A DNA stretch of 64,000 bases from Pseudoramibacter alactolyticus ATCC 23263 (GCF_000185505.1 NZ_GL622359.1:2235484-2299483), one strand, 5' to 3'. Positions 39,662 to 48,446 are shown, numbered from the stretch's first letter. The notes: generated by a model from the letters alone, not told the origin. Numbers and translations are program-made.

Positions 39662-40912
39662 ATGATTAAGAGGCTACGCGCGAAGGGCGATTATGCGCTT
39701 TGGGTTTATTCGGCTCAGACAGCATTGCAGGCCATGGGCTATGTCGATATTAAAATTAATGAATACAATGATATCTTTGCGGAGAGCATAGGCGGCGATC
39801 GTGTGCGGATGGCGCTCAGTGAAGAGCCGAATGGCCGGGTCGCGTTTATGTTTGACGCGGATGATGCGGAGTTTGCCCAGAAGTTTAAAACGAAGGGGAA
39901 CCGCAGTTACCAGGAAAATCAGACAAAATTAAAAAAAGCGCAGGATCAGAAAACGTCAGCGCCGAAGCATGAGCGTCCTTCGCACATTTTTGAAAGAAGT
40001 GCGGAAAACAGCCGAAGAAAATCGGTCTCGCCGGCGTCGAGGCGGTCCACATCGCCGCAGCCGTCCCGAGGGCTGCCCAAGAGATCGCTGGCCCGCGCGC
40101 CTGAGCAGACCGATGCAGATCTGTTCGCAAAGGCGGATAAGCAGCCCAGAAGGCCGCCGGTCCGCGCGCCCGAACAGGCCGATGCAGCTCTGTTCACAAA
40201 AGCGGATAAGCAGCCCAAAAGACCGCCGGCCCGCGCGCCTGAACAGACCGATGCAGATCGGTTCGCAAAGGCGGATAAGCAGTCCAGAAGGCCGCCGGTC
40301 CGCGCGCCCGAACAGGCCGATGCAGCTCTGTTCACAAAAGCGGATAAACAGCCCAGAAGACCGCCGGCCCGCGCGCCTGAACAGACCGATGCCGATCATC
40401 TGTTTGCGAAGGCGGATAGACGGTCCAGAAGAGCGTCGGCCCGCGCGGCTGAACAGACCGATGCAGATCGGTTCACAAAAGCGGATAAGCAGTCCAAAAG
40501 ACCGTCGGCCCGCGCGCCTGAACAGGCCGATGCAGATCTGTTCACGAAGGCGGATAGACGGTCCAGAAGACCGTCGGCCCGCGCGGCTGAACAGTCACAG
40601 CCGGCCGCCCGGGCTGACGAATCAGCGTCAGCAGCGTCAGAGCCGCACGAGGCAAAGGAGCATTACAGCGATCCGTTTGGAAGTGAAAGGCTGTCGACGT
40701 TGCAATTGGATAAATTGAACGAACTTTATGAAGAGTTTGAAAAAGATGAAGTTGAAGATGATGACAAAGACGGGATGGAAATATTTGAAGCCTTTGATCC
40801 CTTTGCCTTCATCGATAATCCGAGGTTTTATTTCTACGTGGGAAAAATGGCCAGAAAAATAGTCGTCGGAGTTATCATCTTTATCTTCGGCTATTTTCTG
40901 GGGAATCTGTAG
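39662..40912 (+). CDS. Tail-anchored membrane protein with 23-residue tandem repeats
   Basis: 416 residues. Residues 1-85 are a small globular domain (YALWVYSAQTALQAMGY, RVAFMFDADDAEFAQKF). Residues about 145-306 are seven repeats of a 23-residue basic unit like RAPEQTDADLFAKADKQPRRPPV, plus part of an eighth. An acidic stretch (EEFEKDEVEDDDKDGMEIF) and a single C-terminal membrane helix (IVVGVIIFIFGYFLGNL) follow. With no signal peptide, the body should face the cytoplasm. AGGAG precedes ATG 39662 by 7 bases. No known family. Highly Arg/Lys/Pro-rich repeats might bind nucleic acid or acidic proteins, such as the acidic tails found elsewhere in the window; this is speculation. Confidence 0.8.
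   Translation: MIKRLRAKGDYALWVYSAQTALQAMGYVDIKINEYNDIFAESIGGDRVRMALSEEPNGRVAFMFDADDAEFAQKFKTKGNRSYQENQTKLKKAQDQKTSAPKHERPSHIFERSAENSRRKSVSPASRRSTSPQPSRGLPKRSLARAPEQTDADLFAKADKQPRRPPVRAPEQADAALFTKADKQPKRPPARAPEQTDADRFAKADKQSRRPPVRAPEQADAALFTKADKQPRRPPARAPEQTDADHLFAKADRRSRRASARAAEQTDADRFTKADKQSKRPSARAPEQADADLFTKADRRSRRPSARAAEQSQPAARADESASAASEPHEAKEHYSDPFGSERLSTLQLDKLNELYEEFEKDEVEDDDKDGMEIFEAFDPFAFIDNPRFYFYVGKMARKIVVGVIIFIFGYFLGNL
40094..40579 (+). repeat. Seven tandem 69-base repeats
   Basis: Units encode RAPEQ(T/A)DA(D/A)LF(A/T)KADKQ(P/S)(R/K)RPP(V/A). Six are 69 bases and the fifth is 72. Two forms alternate in the first four units, so a two-unit block was duplicated. A partial eighth unit starts at 40580. 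Confidence 0.9.
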
Positions 40913-40958
40913 CAATGGGGCGGCTTTTATTTTTAAATGCGTTACAGCCTTATCGGAA

Positions 40959-41001
40959 GGGCTGGTGAAATAACGGGGAATTATTTCACCAGCCTTTTTT
41001 T
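40959..41001 (+). terminator. Intrinsic terminator after repeat-protein gene
   Basis: GGCTGGTGAAATAA pairs with TTATTTCACCAGCC, small loop, then seven T; one of the strongest in the window. Confidence 0.93.
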
Positions 41002-41060
41002 GATGGGGAATAAGCCGGCGGCGCGGGGCCCCTGCGGGCCGTGTCCGGCCGCCGGCAGCC

Positions 41061-41088
41061 AAAAGACAACCCGCGGGTTGTCTTTTTT
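41061..41088. terminator. Terminator of the flavorubredoxin operon
   Basis: AAAAGACAACCC and GGGTTGTCTTTT form a perfect palindrome with T runs on both strands; it ends the minus-strand operon. Confidence 0.85.
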
Positions 41089-41093
41089 GGCCT

Positions 41094-42482
41094 TTAGGCC
41101 GGGTTAAATTTGGATTTGGGCACGCCGCACACCGGGCAGCACCAGTCGTCCGGCAGATCGGCGAAGGGGGTGCCGGCGGGGATGCCGCCGTCCGGATCGC
41201 CCTTCGCCGGATCGTACACATAGCCGCAGACGCTGCACACATAGCTCGGGCCGAAGTCTGCGGCGGGGGTGTCGCTCTCGGGCCGGGCATCTCCCGCCGC
41301 GGCCCGGGCAAAGCCCTCGCCATAGGTCCGGCAGGCCTCGGTGGCGGCGGCATCGGGCACCCAGAGGATTTTGATGCCGTCGTCAACGATCTCGAAGCCC
41401 GCGGCGGCCAGCTGCTCGGTGATCTGGGCCGGGGCGTCGCCGCTCCAGCCGTAGCTGCCGAAGGCTGCGGCTTTTTTGTTTTTGAACTTCAGGCCGCGGG
41501 CCATCTCGAGGATGCCGCCGATGGCATGGGTCAGGCCGTAGTTGACGGTGGGCGAGCCGACGAGGATGGCCTTCGAGTGAAAAATTTCCGTGAGGATGTC
41601 GTTTTTGTCGTCCCGGGCCGCGTTCATGAGCTTCACGGTGACGGCCGGATCCGCGCGCCGGATCCCCTCGGCGATGGCCTCGGCCATTTTGCGGGTGGAC
41701 TGCCACATGGTGTCGTACACCAGGGTGATTTGATTTTCCTGGTAGGCATCGGCCCATTTCAGGTATTGGTTTACGATCCAGCCGGGGTCGTTTTTCCAGA
41801 TGACGCCGTGGCTCGGGCAGATCATGTCCAGCGGCAGGTGCATCGCGAGGATCTCGTTGATCTTGCGGGTGACCATCGGGCTGTAGAGGTTTAGGATGTT
41901 GGCGTAATACTTTTCGGCCTCGTAGCGCAGCGCCGAGGGATCCACCGTGTCGTCATAAAGGGATTCGGTGGCGAAGTGCTGGCCGAAGCCGTCGTTGGAG
42001 AAGAGGATGTTCTCGCCGGACAGATAGCTGAACATGGTATCCGGCCAGTGGAGCATCGGCGCCTCGACAAAAGTCAGGGTTGTCTCGCCGAGATTCAGGG
42101 TGTCGCCGGTCTTCACGGGGATAAAATGCCAGTCTTCGTGGTAGTGCCCGCGCAAAATCGCCTCGCCCTTTTTGGTGCAGACGATCGGCGTGTCGGGGAT
42201 CCGGCGCATCAGCTCCGGCAGGGCGCCGCTGTGATCGCTTTCGTTGTGGTTCATCACGATGTAGTCGATGCGGTTCAGGTCGACGGTTTCCGCAAGCCTT
42301 TTGACGAATTCCCGGTCGTAGGGCCCCCACACCGTGTCGATGAGGACGGTCTTTTCGTCCTGAATCAGGTAGGCGTTGTAGCTCGAGCCGCGGTCGGTGG
42401 AAAATTCGTCGCCGTGAAAGCGCTTGAGTTCCCAGTCGACCTTGCCGACCCAGGTTACCTTGTCCGTGATTTTTTTGCCCAT
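41094..42482 (-). CDS. Flavodiiron protein fused to rubredoxin (flavorubredoxin)
   Basis: Reduces O2 to water or NO to N2O in anaerobes. Residues 1-250 form a metallo-beta-lactamase-like di-iron domain with [10 protein letters not shown] (His79, Glu81, Asp83, His84), LHWPD and the CPSHG ligands. Residues about 255-400 are a flavodoxin domain ([28 protein letters not shown]). The last 50 residues are rubredoxin ([12 protein letters not shown] and [12 protein letters not shown]). This three-domain order equals NorV-type proteins. ATG 42482 follows GGAGG. It is the last gene of an operon with a bicupin protein and a methyltransferase. The rubredoxin fusion means electrons can pass in directly from a rubredoxin reductase. 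Confidence 0.95.
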   Translation of the reverse strand: MGKKITDKVTWVGKVDWELKRFHGDEFSTDRGSSYNAYLIQDEKTVLIDTVWGPYDREFVKRLAETVDLNRIDYIVMNHNESDHSGALPELMRRIPDTPIVCTKKGEAILRGHYHEDWHFIPVKTGDTLNLGETTLTFVEAPMLHWPDTMFSYLSGENILFSNDGFGQHFATESLYDDTVDPSALRYEAEKYYANILNLYSPMVTRKINEILAMHLPLDMICPSHGVIWKNDPGWIVNQYLKWADAYQENQITLVYDTMWQSTRKMAEAIAEGIRRADPAVTVKLMNAARDDKNDILTEIFHSKAILVGSPTVNYGLTHAIGGILEMARGLKFKNKKAAAFGSYGWSGDAPAQITEQLAAAGFEIVDDGIKILWVPDAAATEACRTYGEGFARAAAGDARPESDTPAADFGPSYVCSVCGYVYDPAKGDPDGGIPAGTPFADLPDDWCCPVCGVPKSKFNPA

Positions 42483-42521
42483 GGTATTGCCTCCTTCAAG
42501 GTGTTTGATGAATCGGTGCGG

Positions 42522-43163
42522 TTAATCCCGCATCAAAAGCAGCGCCATTTTAAAGCGGCCCGTCGCGCGCACGCTGTGCAGGCCGCCTTTGGCGAAACGG
42601 AAGTTTTCGCCGGCGGCGATGGGGTGGGTTTCACCTTCGTAGCCGATTTCGGCCTTGCCCTCGAGGGCAAAGACCAGGGCCTCGCCCGGCGCCGCGTGCT
42701 CGGCGAGGGCGCTGCCGTCGTCGAAAGCCATGACGACGAATTTCAGGTGATCGCTGTTCACCACATCCCTATTGACAATTTTGCCGTCCTGATAGGGGAC
42801 GAGATCGGCCAGGGCGAAAACGTCGCCGGCTTTAATCGCTTGATGCATGGTGTTCTCCTTTGGTAAATCCATTTCTAAATAAATACTGTCCTGATGCCCT
42901 TCGGCCGCGATGCCGATATCGGTGTGCGCGGGTTTGACGGCGAAGGTGCCGGGAGCGAGGGTGATCCCCCCGCCCGGCGCGGCGAGCCGGGAGCGGCCCG
43001 CCAGCTGCAGCTGCAGCACGTCGCCCGGGTAGCGCTCGGCGCTGATATCGGTGCCCGCCGCCAGGGAAAAGCAGATGACGCCGGGGAGAATTTCCCCGGA
43101 GACGGTGCATCCCGGCACCGCGGGATTGTCTTGGGCGAGTGAAAAAACCTTGCCTGCCTGCAT
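42522..43163 (-). CDS. Double-cupin protein
   Basis: 213 residues with two cupin barrels, about 10-100 and 125-205. In the second, LAEHAAPGEALVFALEGKAEIGYEG and AGENFRFAKGGLHSVRA are typical, with His residues for a metal. The first (ERYPGDVLQLQLAGRSRL) has lost most metal ligands. Function unknown; cupins of this type often accompany flavodiiron genes in Clostridia. AAGGAGG precedes ATG 43163. The gene sits 39 bases before the flavorubredoxin gene and 29 after the methyltransferase gene on the same strand. Confidence 0.82.
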   Translation of the reverse strand: MQAGKVFSLAQDNPAVPGCTVSGEILPGVICFSLAAGTDISAERYPGDVLQLQLAGRSRLAAPGGGITLAPGTFAVKPAHTDIGIAAEGHQDSIYLEMDLPKENTMHQAIKAGDVFALADLVPYQDGKIVNRDVVNSDHLKFVVMAFDDGSALAEHAAPGEALVFALEGKAEIGYEGETHPIAAGENFRFAKGGLHSVRATGRFKMALLLMRD

Positions 43164-43192
43164 GGTGGCCTCCTTTTGAAAAAATGGGCGCG

Positions 43193-43957
43193 TCAGGCGT
43201 CGGGCTTTCGGCTCACATTGGCAATGTAGCCCAGCTGCGCCTTGTGCGCATTGAAATACGTGAACATTTTCCGGAACATCGGCCGGTTTTCTTTTTTGCG
43301 GGCGTTGCGGATGATCTTCAAAGTTCGGCCCAGCCCCTCGTCGTGAATCATGCCCGACGGGCGCATCAGCGTCATCGGGCCGACCTTTTGCCGGACGTCA
43401 AAGCCGTTTCGGGTGAAAAGATCCCGCCAGCCGGCCTGATCAAAGGGTTCGACGTGCACGTTGATCGCTCGGGAAAGCCCCGCCCGCAGCGCCAGCTGCT
43501 CGTCGGCGTCGTCGGTAAAGAGCACGACGTCGTGGGTGAGGAGCAGCCCGCCGGGGCGCAGCACCCGAAAATATTCCGCGAGCGCCGCTTCCTTTCCGCC
43601 GCCCACGAGCATGGTGAGCATCGCCTCGTTGACGACGATGTCGAAGCTCGCGTCGGCAAAGGGCAGCGCGGTGGCGTCGCCTTCCACCAGGGTGAGTCTG
43701 TCCTCAAGGTGGCGTTTGGCGATATTGCGGCGGGCGTGGGCCAGCGCGTCGGGATCGCGGTCGACGCCGGTGATGGCGCAGCCGAAGCGCTCAGAAAGCG
43801 CAATCATCGTGCGCCCCATGTTGCATGCCACCTCGAGGATGCGCGTGTCCGGCTTAAGTCCGGCCTGCGCGATCAGCCAGGCCGTGGCGTCGATGCCGCC
43901 GGGGCGAAGGGTGGTTTTTCCCATTCTTGCCAAAAATACATGTCCTGCTTCTGCCAT
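43193..43957 (-). CDS. Class I SAM-dependent methyltransferase
   Basis: 254 residues. ILEVACNMGRTMIAL is motif I (with Asn replacing the usual second Gly), TGVDRDPDALAHARRN motif II with the SAM-binding Asp, EGDATALPFADASFDIV motif III and RVLRPGGLLLTHD motif IV. The family is Methyltransf_11/25-like small-molecule methyltransferase. AGGAGG precedes ATG 43957; ATG 43975 would add six residues. First gene of the three-gene operon that ends with flavorubredoxin. Substrate unknown. Confidence 0.88.
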   Translation of the reverse strand: MAEAGHVFLARMGKTTLRPGGIDATAWLIAQAGLKPDTRILEVACNMGRTMIALSERFGCAITGVDRDPDALAHARRNIAKRHLEDRLTLVEGDATALPFADASFDIVVNEAMLTMLVGGGKEAALAEYFRVLRPGGLLLTHDVVLFTDDADEQLALRAGLSRAINVHVEPFDQAGWRDLFTRNGFDVRQKVGPMTLMRPSGMIHDEGLGRTLKIIRNARKKENRPMFRKMFTYFNAHKAQLGYIANVSRKPDA

Positions 43958-44105
43958 TGTGTGACCTCCTGTCACGGCTCCCCAGGATCTTTCAGCATTT
44001 TTCCTTCTCGATGCCTATTTTACGCCGACAGGTGAAAAAAACCGTTGTTAGGCCAACAAAATACTAAAAAATCGATGGAAAACGGCGAAAGAATGCAGAC
44101 GGGAT

Positions 44106-44135
44106 TTGACAACAGGGGGCAAAATAATGTAAACT
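44106..44135 (+). promoter_or_regulatory. Promoter for the beta-helix surface protein
   Basis: TTGACA (44106-44111), 18-base spacer, TAAACT (44130-44135) preceded by TG. Confidence 0.65.
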
Positions 44136-44210
44136 AATCACATAATAAGAAATTGTTAAGCAATCGCGCTTTAAAATTTTAGGATGAAAAAACATCAAGA
44201 GAATGGAGAA

Positions 44211-46454
44211 ATGATGATGGAAAATACCAAAAGAGTCCGCAGGCTCGGCCGTGTGCTGTTCGCAGTGCTGATGGGCATCCTTTGTGTGCTCGCGCTGTCG
44301 ATGGCGGCTCCGGAGCCGGCCAGGGTGCACGCGGCGGGAGACGCCGTTTATTTGAATGGCGCAGGCGGCGACGATGCCAACGACGGGACGACGGCAGAAA
44401 GTGCCGTTAAGACCTTTGCCAGGGCCAAAGAACTGGCGGCGGCCGACCAGAGCGTTCAGACGATTTATATCACCGGCACGGTGCCGATTTCCGGGGAGCT
44501 TTCCCTCTCGGGCACCAAGGCGGTGATCAAACGCGACCCCGGATTCGATGGTTATCTGATGCGGGTGAACAGCGGTGCCGCGGCCACCCTTTCGGACATC
44601 ACGCTGGACGGCAACAGCCAGGCGGCGACAAAGACAAAAAAATCGCTCGTTGATTTGGCGGGAACGTTAAATATTCAAGGCGGTGCCGTGCTCCAAAACA
44701 ACAAGCTGACGGATTTGGGATACTTTAGTGCCGCAGGCGGCGCTTTGGATGTGGATAAAGGCGTCGTCAATATGACCGGCGGGGTGATTCAAAACAACAC
44801 GGCCAATTTCGGCGGCGGTGTCTTTTTGGACCATGGGGCCGTCTTCAATATGTCGGGCGGCACCATTCAAAACAACAAGGCCGTGGACGGCACGGAGTCC
44901 GGCATGGGCGGTTATGCGGCCGGCGGCGGGGTGATCGTGTATGACGGGTCGACCTTCAACCTGAGCGGCGGCGTCATTCGGAACAACACATCGGATAACC
45001 TGGGCGGCGGCATCAGCATCGGCGCAGGCGTCGGCAGCCAGGGAATGGACACGCTCAACATGACCGGCGGCACGGTGGCCGGCAACACGGCCGGATCCGG
45101 CGGCGGCGGGATTCTCGTGCAGGCGGGCTACACCAATGCCTACGGCACGGCCAATATTTCCGGCGGGAAAATCACCGGCAACGCGATGAGCGCCAAGGGC
45201 ACCGGCAACAACGCCTTCGGCGGCGGGGGCATCTATGTCAATGGCTATTCGAAATGGATAACCGGCTATCACAACGGCGTGCTCAATCTGACCAACGGGG
45301 TGATCAAGGAAAACAGGGCGGTGATGGAAGGCGGCGGCTATGCCTCCTGCCCCAATTCCGAGACCCATATTTATGTGAAAAACGGCGTGGCCCTTTATGG
45401 GAATCAGGCGAAATCCGCCAAGGAGATTTATATTCTGGCAAGCAATGCCTACGGTGCCCACAACGGCGATCCGGAATACAGCATTGCCCCGTCGATGCTC
45501 GGCGGCACGCCCTATAATTGGAAATACGAAAACGGCTCGGAGGTGCCGCTCAATAAACTCACCGGCCAGCTGAAGGCAATCAATCAGGAAAGCCTGTCGC
45601 TGCACACCGATGTGACGGTGGATACCGGCGCGGAAGGTCTGGCGAAGGTCGCGATCTCCGGAAACACCTCCGCGACCCGCGGCGCCGGCATCGGCTCCAA
45701 CGGGACGGTCAATATGGGCCAATACGAAGAGACATCGGTCACGGTCGCCAAGCGATGGGACGATCACAACAGCAAAAACCGCCCGGACACCGTCCAGGTG
45801 GAGCTGTGGCGCAGCCAGGGCGGCGGCAAGCCGGTGTACGTGGGGTATGAAACGGTGAAGGCCGACGACAACTGGCAGCTGACCTTTGCGCATCTGCCCA
45901 AAAACGATGCCGGCGGCCATGCCTATGCGTATTCGGTGAAGGAGCGCGCCGTTAAGGGCTATGCTGCGGAAACGGTCACCGGCAGCCAAAAGGACGGCTA
46001 CACGATCACCAACGGGCCGAGCACCAGCGTGAAGGTCACGAAGGTTTGGAACGACGGCAACAACCGGGACGGAAGCCGGCCGGCCGGCATCACCGTGCAG
46101 CTTTATGCCAACGGCAAACCCAGCGGCGATCCGGTTAAACTCACTGCGGCGGGCGGCTGGACCCATACCTGGGCCGGTCTTGCCCAGAAAAAATCAGGCA
46201 AGGCCATTACCTACACCGTGGACGAAACGGCGGTGCCGGCCAGATACGGCAAGGTGATCACCGGGAATGCGGCGAAGGGTTACGTCATCACCAATACGGA
46301 AAAGACAAAATTCGGGCCCCCGACCGGCCAAAAACGGCCAAGAACCGGCGACTCCGCAAATGTTGTCGCCCTTGCGGCGAGCTTCGGCATTTCGGCGGCG
46401 ATGGCGACGGTGCTTGGGATCCGGGAAAAACGGCGGCGTGCCGCTGATCGATAA
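44211..46454 (+). CDS. Wall-anchored parallel beta-helix protein with two Cna-B domains
   Basis: About 747 residues. Signal peptide with FAVLMGILCVLALSMAAP. Residues about 45-500 are a right-handed beta-helix (many GGVIQNNTANFGGG-like rungs), as in pectate-lyase-like and polymorphic surface proteins; it opens with a DUF1565-like YLNGAGGDDANDGTTAESAVKTFARA motif. Two Cna-B domains follow (TSVTVAKRWDDHNSKNRPDTV and TSVKVTKVWNDGNNRDGSRPAGI). RPRTGD, a hydrophobic stretch and KRRR form a sortase signal with an unusual first residue. Three ATGs (44211, 44214, 44217) follow GGAG at 44205-44208; any may be used. Probably an adhesin or a carbohydrate-binding surface protein. Confidence 0.9.
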   Translation: MMMENTKRVRRLGRVLFAVLMGILCVLALSMAAPEPARVHAAGDAVYLNGAGGDDANDGTTAESAVKTFARAKELAAADQSVQTIYITGTVPISGELSLSGTKAVIKRDPGFDGYLMRVNSGAAATLSDITLDGNSQAATKTKKSLVDLAGTLNIQGGAVLQNNKLTDLGYFSAAGGALDVDKGVVNMTGGVIQNNTANFGGGVFLDHGAVFNMSGGTIQNNKAVDGTESGMGGYAAGGGVIVYDGSTFNLSGGVIRNNTSDNLGGGISIGAGVGSQGMDTLNMTGGTVAGNTAGSGGGGILVQAGYTNAYGTANISGGKITGNAMSAKGTGNNAFGGGGIYVNGYSKWITGYHNGVLNLTNGVIKENRAVMEGGGYASCPNSETHIYVKNGVALYGNQAKSAKEIYILASNAYGAHNGDPEYSIAPSMLGGTPYNWKYENGSEVPLNKLTGQLKAINQESLSLHTDVTVDTGAEGLAKVAISGNTSATRGAGIGSNGTVNMGQYEETSVTVAKRWDDHNSKNRPDTVQVELWRSQGGGKPVYVGYETVKADDNWQLTFAHLPKNDAGGHAYAYSVKERAVKGYAAETVTGSQKDGYTITNGPSTSVKVTKVWNDGNNRDGSRPAGITVQLYANGKPSGDPVKLTAAGGWTHTWAGLAQKKSGKAITYTVDETAVPARYGKVITGNAAKGYVITNTEKTKFGPPTGQKRPRTGDSANVVALAASFGISAAMATVLGIREKRRRAADR

Positions 46455-46501
46455 AGATTTTAAGCTCGGGCTTTGAACGATAGACCCGGCAAACGGCTGA
46501 C

Positions 46502-46545
46502 AAAAAGGACTAAACCCTGCGACGACGGGGTTCAGTCCTTTTTTT
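46502..46545. terminator. Bidirectional terminator after beta-helix protein
   Basis: AAAAAGGACTAAACCC pairs with GGGTTCAGTCCTTTTT; long stem, T runs on both strands, between convergent genes. Confidence 0.9.
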
Positions 46546-46604
46546 GTTGGACGGATTCCGGATAATGCCCGCTTGATGCGGAGGCGCCCGCCGCGGCGGC
46601 AAGG

Positions 46605-47108
46605 TTACGGCATCGGCTTTGCGCCGGGAAGATCCAGCAGGAAAAACAAGCTGGGGACCTTCGGTGCGGCGACGGGAATGGGCAGTGCCGTGCGCGGGGT
46701 TTCGCGAAAGCCCATTTTGCGGTAAAAGCGGTGCGCGCGCCGGGCCCGCACGGGGGTGTCGAGCACGATCTGGGCAAGGCCTTCGGCCCGGGCCCGCGCC
46801 GTTAGGCGGCTAAAAAGGGCGGCGGAAACGCCGGCGCGCCGGCCGCGGTATGCCGGGTCGACAAAGAATTTTTTGAGCAGGCCCACACGGCCGCGGATCA
46901 TCAGGCCGATGGTTCCCACGACGCGGTCGTTCGCTTCGTCGACGGCGAGCCAGAAGCCCCCGCCGCCGGGGAAGAAATATTCGGGGATATCGGCCAGCTC
47001 CGGCTGGTCCGTCAGGGAAAGCTCGGCGTGGTTTTCGCAGTTTTGCAGATAAAGCACGAGGCCGATCACCTGGTTTTGGTAGCGTGGGTCATAAGAGATG
47101 AATCGCAT
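46605..47108 (-). CDS. GNAT family N-acetyltransferase
   Basis: 167 residues. GFWLAVDEANDRVVGTIGLM, VGLLKKFFVDPAYRGRRAGVSAALFSRL, with the R/QxxGxx(G/A)-like acetyl-CoA loop, and ARRAHRFYRKMGFRET are canonical motifs. ATG 47108 has AAAGGAG upstream. Substrate unknown. The neighbour downstream in map order (47143-47688) is another, broken GNAT gene, on the same strand. Confidence 0.88.
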   Translation of the reverse strand: MRFISYDPRYQNQVIGLVLYLQNCENHAELSLTDQPELADIPEYFFPGGGGFWLAVDEANDRVVGTIGLMIRGRVGLLKKFFVDPAYRGRRAGVSAALFSRLTARARAEGLAQIVLDTPVRARRAHRFYRKMGFRETPRTALPIPVAAPKVPSLFFLLDLPGAKPMP

Positions 47109-47142
47109 GGGGACTCCTTTCGTGATTCGGGGGATCAGGCGC

Positions 47143-47688
47143 TCAGCCGATCAGCCGCTCATAGCCCAGACGCAGATTGCCGGCCTCCGCTCCGCCGGTC
47201 AAGCGCAAAATGGTGCAGCGGGCAAAGCCGGCGTGCGCGAGGGCGGCCTGCATCGGGCGATTATCCGGGTGGGTGTCGATGCGCAGGCTTTTAGCCCCCT
47301 TGGCAGCGGCCAGCCCTGCCGCTTCATCAAAAAGAAGGGAGGCGAGGCCCTGCCTGTGCCGGCGGCGAGAAACGGCCACCCGATGCAGGACGGCAGCGAA
47401 CGTCTCATCCGAGGTGAGCCACCGGCCCTCAAGCGGGCGGCGATAGGCGGGGTCCGGGTCGAGACTGAGGGCGCAGACGGCGGCCACGGCATCGCCGCAG
47501 GTGAGCACATGGCTCAAGCCGGCCCGGATGTCGGCGGCGAAGCAGGTCCGGTCCGGATAGGGGCCGCGCTGTCATTGATCGACGCCCTGACGGCGCAAAA
47601 AAGCCTTGGCCTCGGCGGCAATGTGTGCCGTGGCATCCAGATCGGCCGTCGTCGCCTGGCGAAAGCGGAGAACAGAGGCGCGGGTCAT
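47143..47688 (-). pseudogene. GNAT acetyltransferase interrupted by in-frame TGA
   Basis: From ATG 47688 (with AAAGGAA upstream) the frame reads MTRASVLRFRQATTADLDA, then AFLRRQGVDQ, then TGA at 47574-47572, then QRGPYPDRTCFAADI and an intact GNAT remainder (VAVSRRRHRQGLASLLFDEA, LRIDTHPDNRPMQAALAHAGF). In this subfamily the spot is normally DQWQ, so TGG has become TGA. Only the 124-residue C-terminal part from GTG/ATG-like codons could be made, and it lacks the N-terminal strands. Likely inactive. Confidence 0.78.
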
Positions 47689-47711
47689 CACAATATTCCT
47701 TTCGATAGATG

Positions 47712-48068
47712 CTAAAGCAAGCAGCTGATGAGGGTCAAAATGGCGAGGCCGCCCTGCATCAAAATGATTTTGGGGTTGCTGGTGACGCTGCCGTAGAGTG
47801 CGACGGCCACGATAGCCGCCATCAGGCAGATCACGGCGGCCTTGCTCGCGAAGGCAAAGACAGCCAGTAAAATCAGCACGGCGATCAGCCCGTTATAAAC
47901 CCCCTGATTTTTGAAGAGCAGATTGACGGCGTCACTCTCCAGGGTTTTGGGGTCCATGCCGAAGACCTTTGCCGTTCTTTCGGAGGCGGTGGCCAGGGTT
48001 TCGAGATAAAAAATATAAAAGAATTCGAGGGCCGTGAGGGTTGCTGTAATTTTGGTGATCAGATGCAT
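47712..48068 (-). CDS. DUF1304 family membrane protein
   Basis: 118 residues, four membrane segments. ITATLTALEFFYIFYLETLATASERTAKVFGMD and NLLFKNQGVYNGLIAVL are DUF1304 hallmarks, together with GSVTSNPKIILMQGGLAIL. Function unknown. AAAGGAAC precedes ATG 48068. It overlaps by 10 bases the end of the chimeric methyltransferase-like frame. Confidence 0.92.
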   Translation of the reverse strand: MHLITKITATLTALEFFYIFYLETLATASERTAKVFGMDPKTLESDAVNLLFKNQGVYNGLIAVLILLAVFAFASKAAVICLMAAIVAVALYGSVTSNPKIILMQGGLAILTLISCLL

Positions 48069-48379
48069 GAAAAGTTCCTTTCTAAAAATAAAATGCGAAA
48101 TCCGGCGGGGCGATTCGCCCCTTCGCCCATCACCACCCGGGCGCTTTCCTGCTCCAGAGCGATCACCCGGTTTTCCGGCCGGCGCAGGGAAAGACAGGTC
48201 CCGGTGAGGAAGCTGCCGGATCCACAGGCGGGATCTAACAAGACTCTATCTTTGATACAATGTAAATTCACAGAATCACCCCGGGAATAGCTTGATTTCA
48301 GGCTGTTCTCGGGGTTTTTACGCGTTTGGGATGACAAAAGCCTGCCTCGATATTTTCCTTGGACTACTGCTGCGGTCAT
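48059..48379 (-). pseudogene. Chimeric frame containing a DNA-methyltransferase-like motif, island border
   Basis: From ATG 48379 (AAAGGAGG upstream) 106 codons are open. The first half is AT-rich and reads VQGKYRGRLLSSQTRKNPENSL. The second half is GC-rich and contains VLLDPACGSGSFLTG, the motif I of N6-adenine or related methyltransferases, followed by NRVIALEQESARV and an early stop. No catalytic NPPY/NPPF motif is present. The base composition switch lies near 48235. I read it as a methyltransferase scrap fused to foreign DNA at the left edge of the BREX island; expression as a small protein cannot be excluded. Confidence 0.5.
48278..48319 (+). terminator. Hairpin with T run at island border
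   Basis: ACCCCGGGAATAGC pairs with GCTGTTCTCGGGGT (two mismatches), then TTTTT on the plus strand. No plus-strand gene upstream explains it; it may be part of a mobile or repeated element. Confidence 0.5.
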
Positions 48380-48412
48380 GGTGTCGAGCCTCCTTTCCGA
48401 CACCCCTGATTA

Positions 48413-48446
48413 GCAAAATTAAATTGTTTGGCAAAATTAAATTGTT
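48413..48446. repeat. Two direct copies of a 16-base AT-rich sequence
   Basis: GCAAAATTAAATTGTT at 48413-48428 and again at 48431-48446, two bases apart. It lies at the 3' end of the last island gene and could be an attachment-site or protein-binding remnant. Confidence 0.6.

Noticed and set aside
44667-46166. 499-codon minus-strand frame opposite the beta-helix protein
   Set aside because: Antisense shadow with no recognisable domain.
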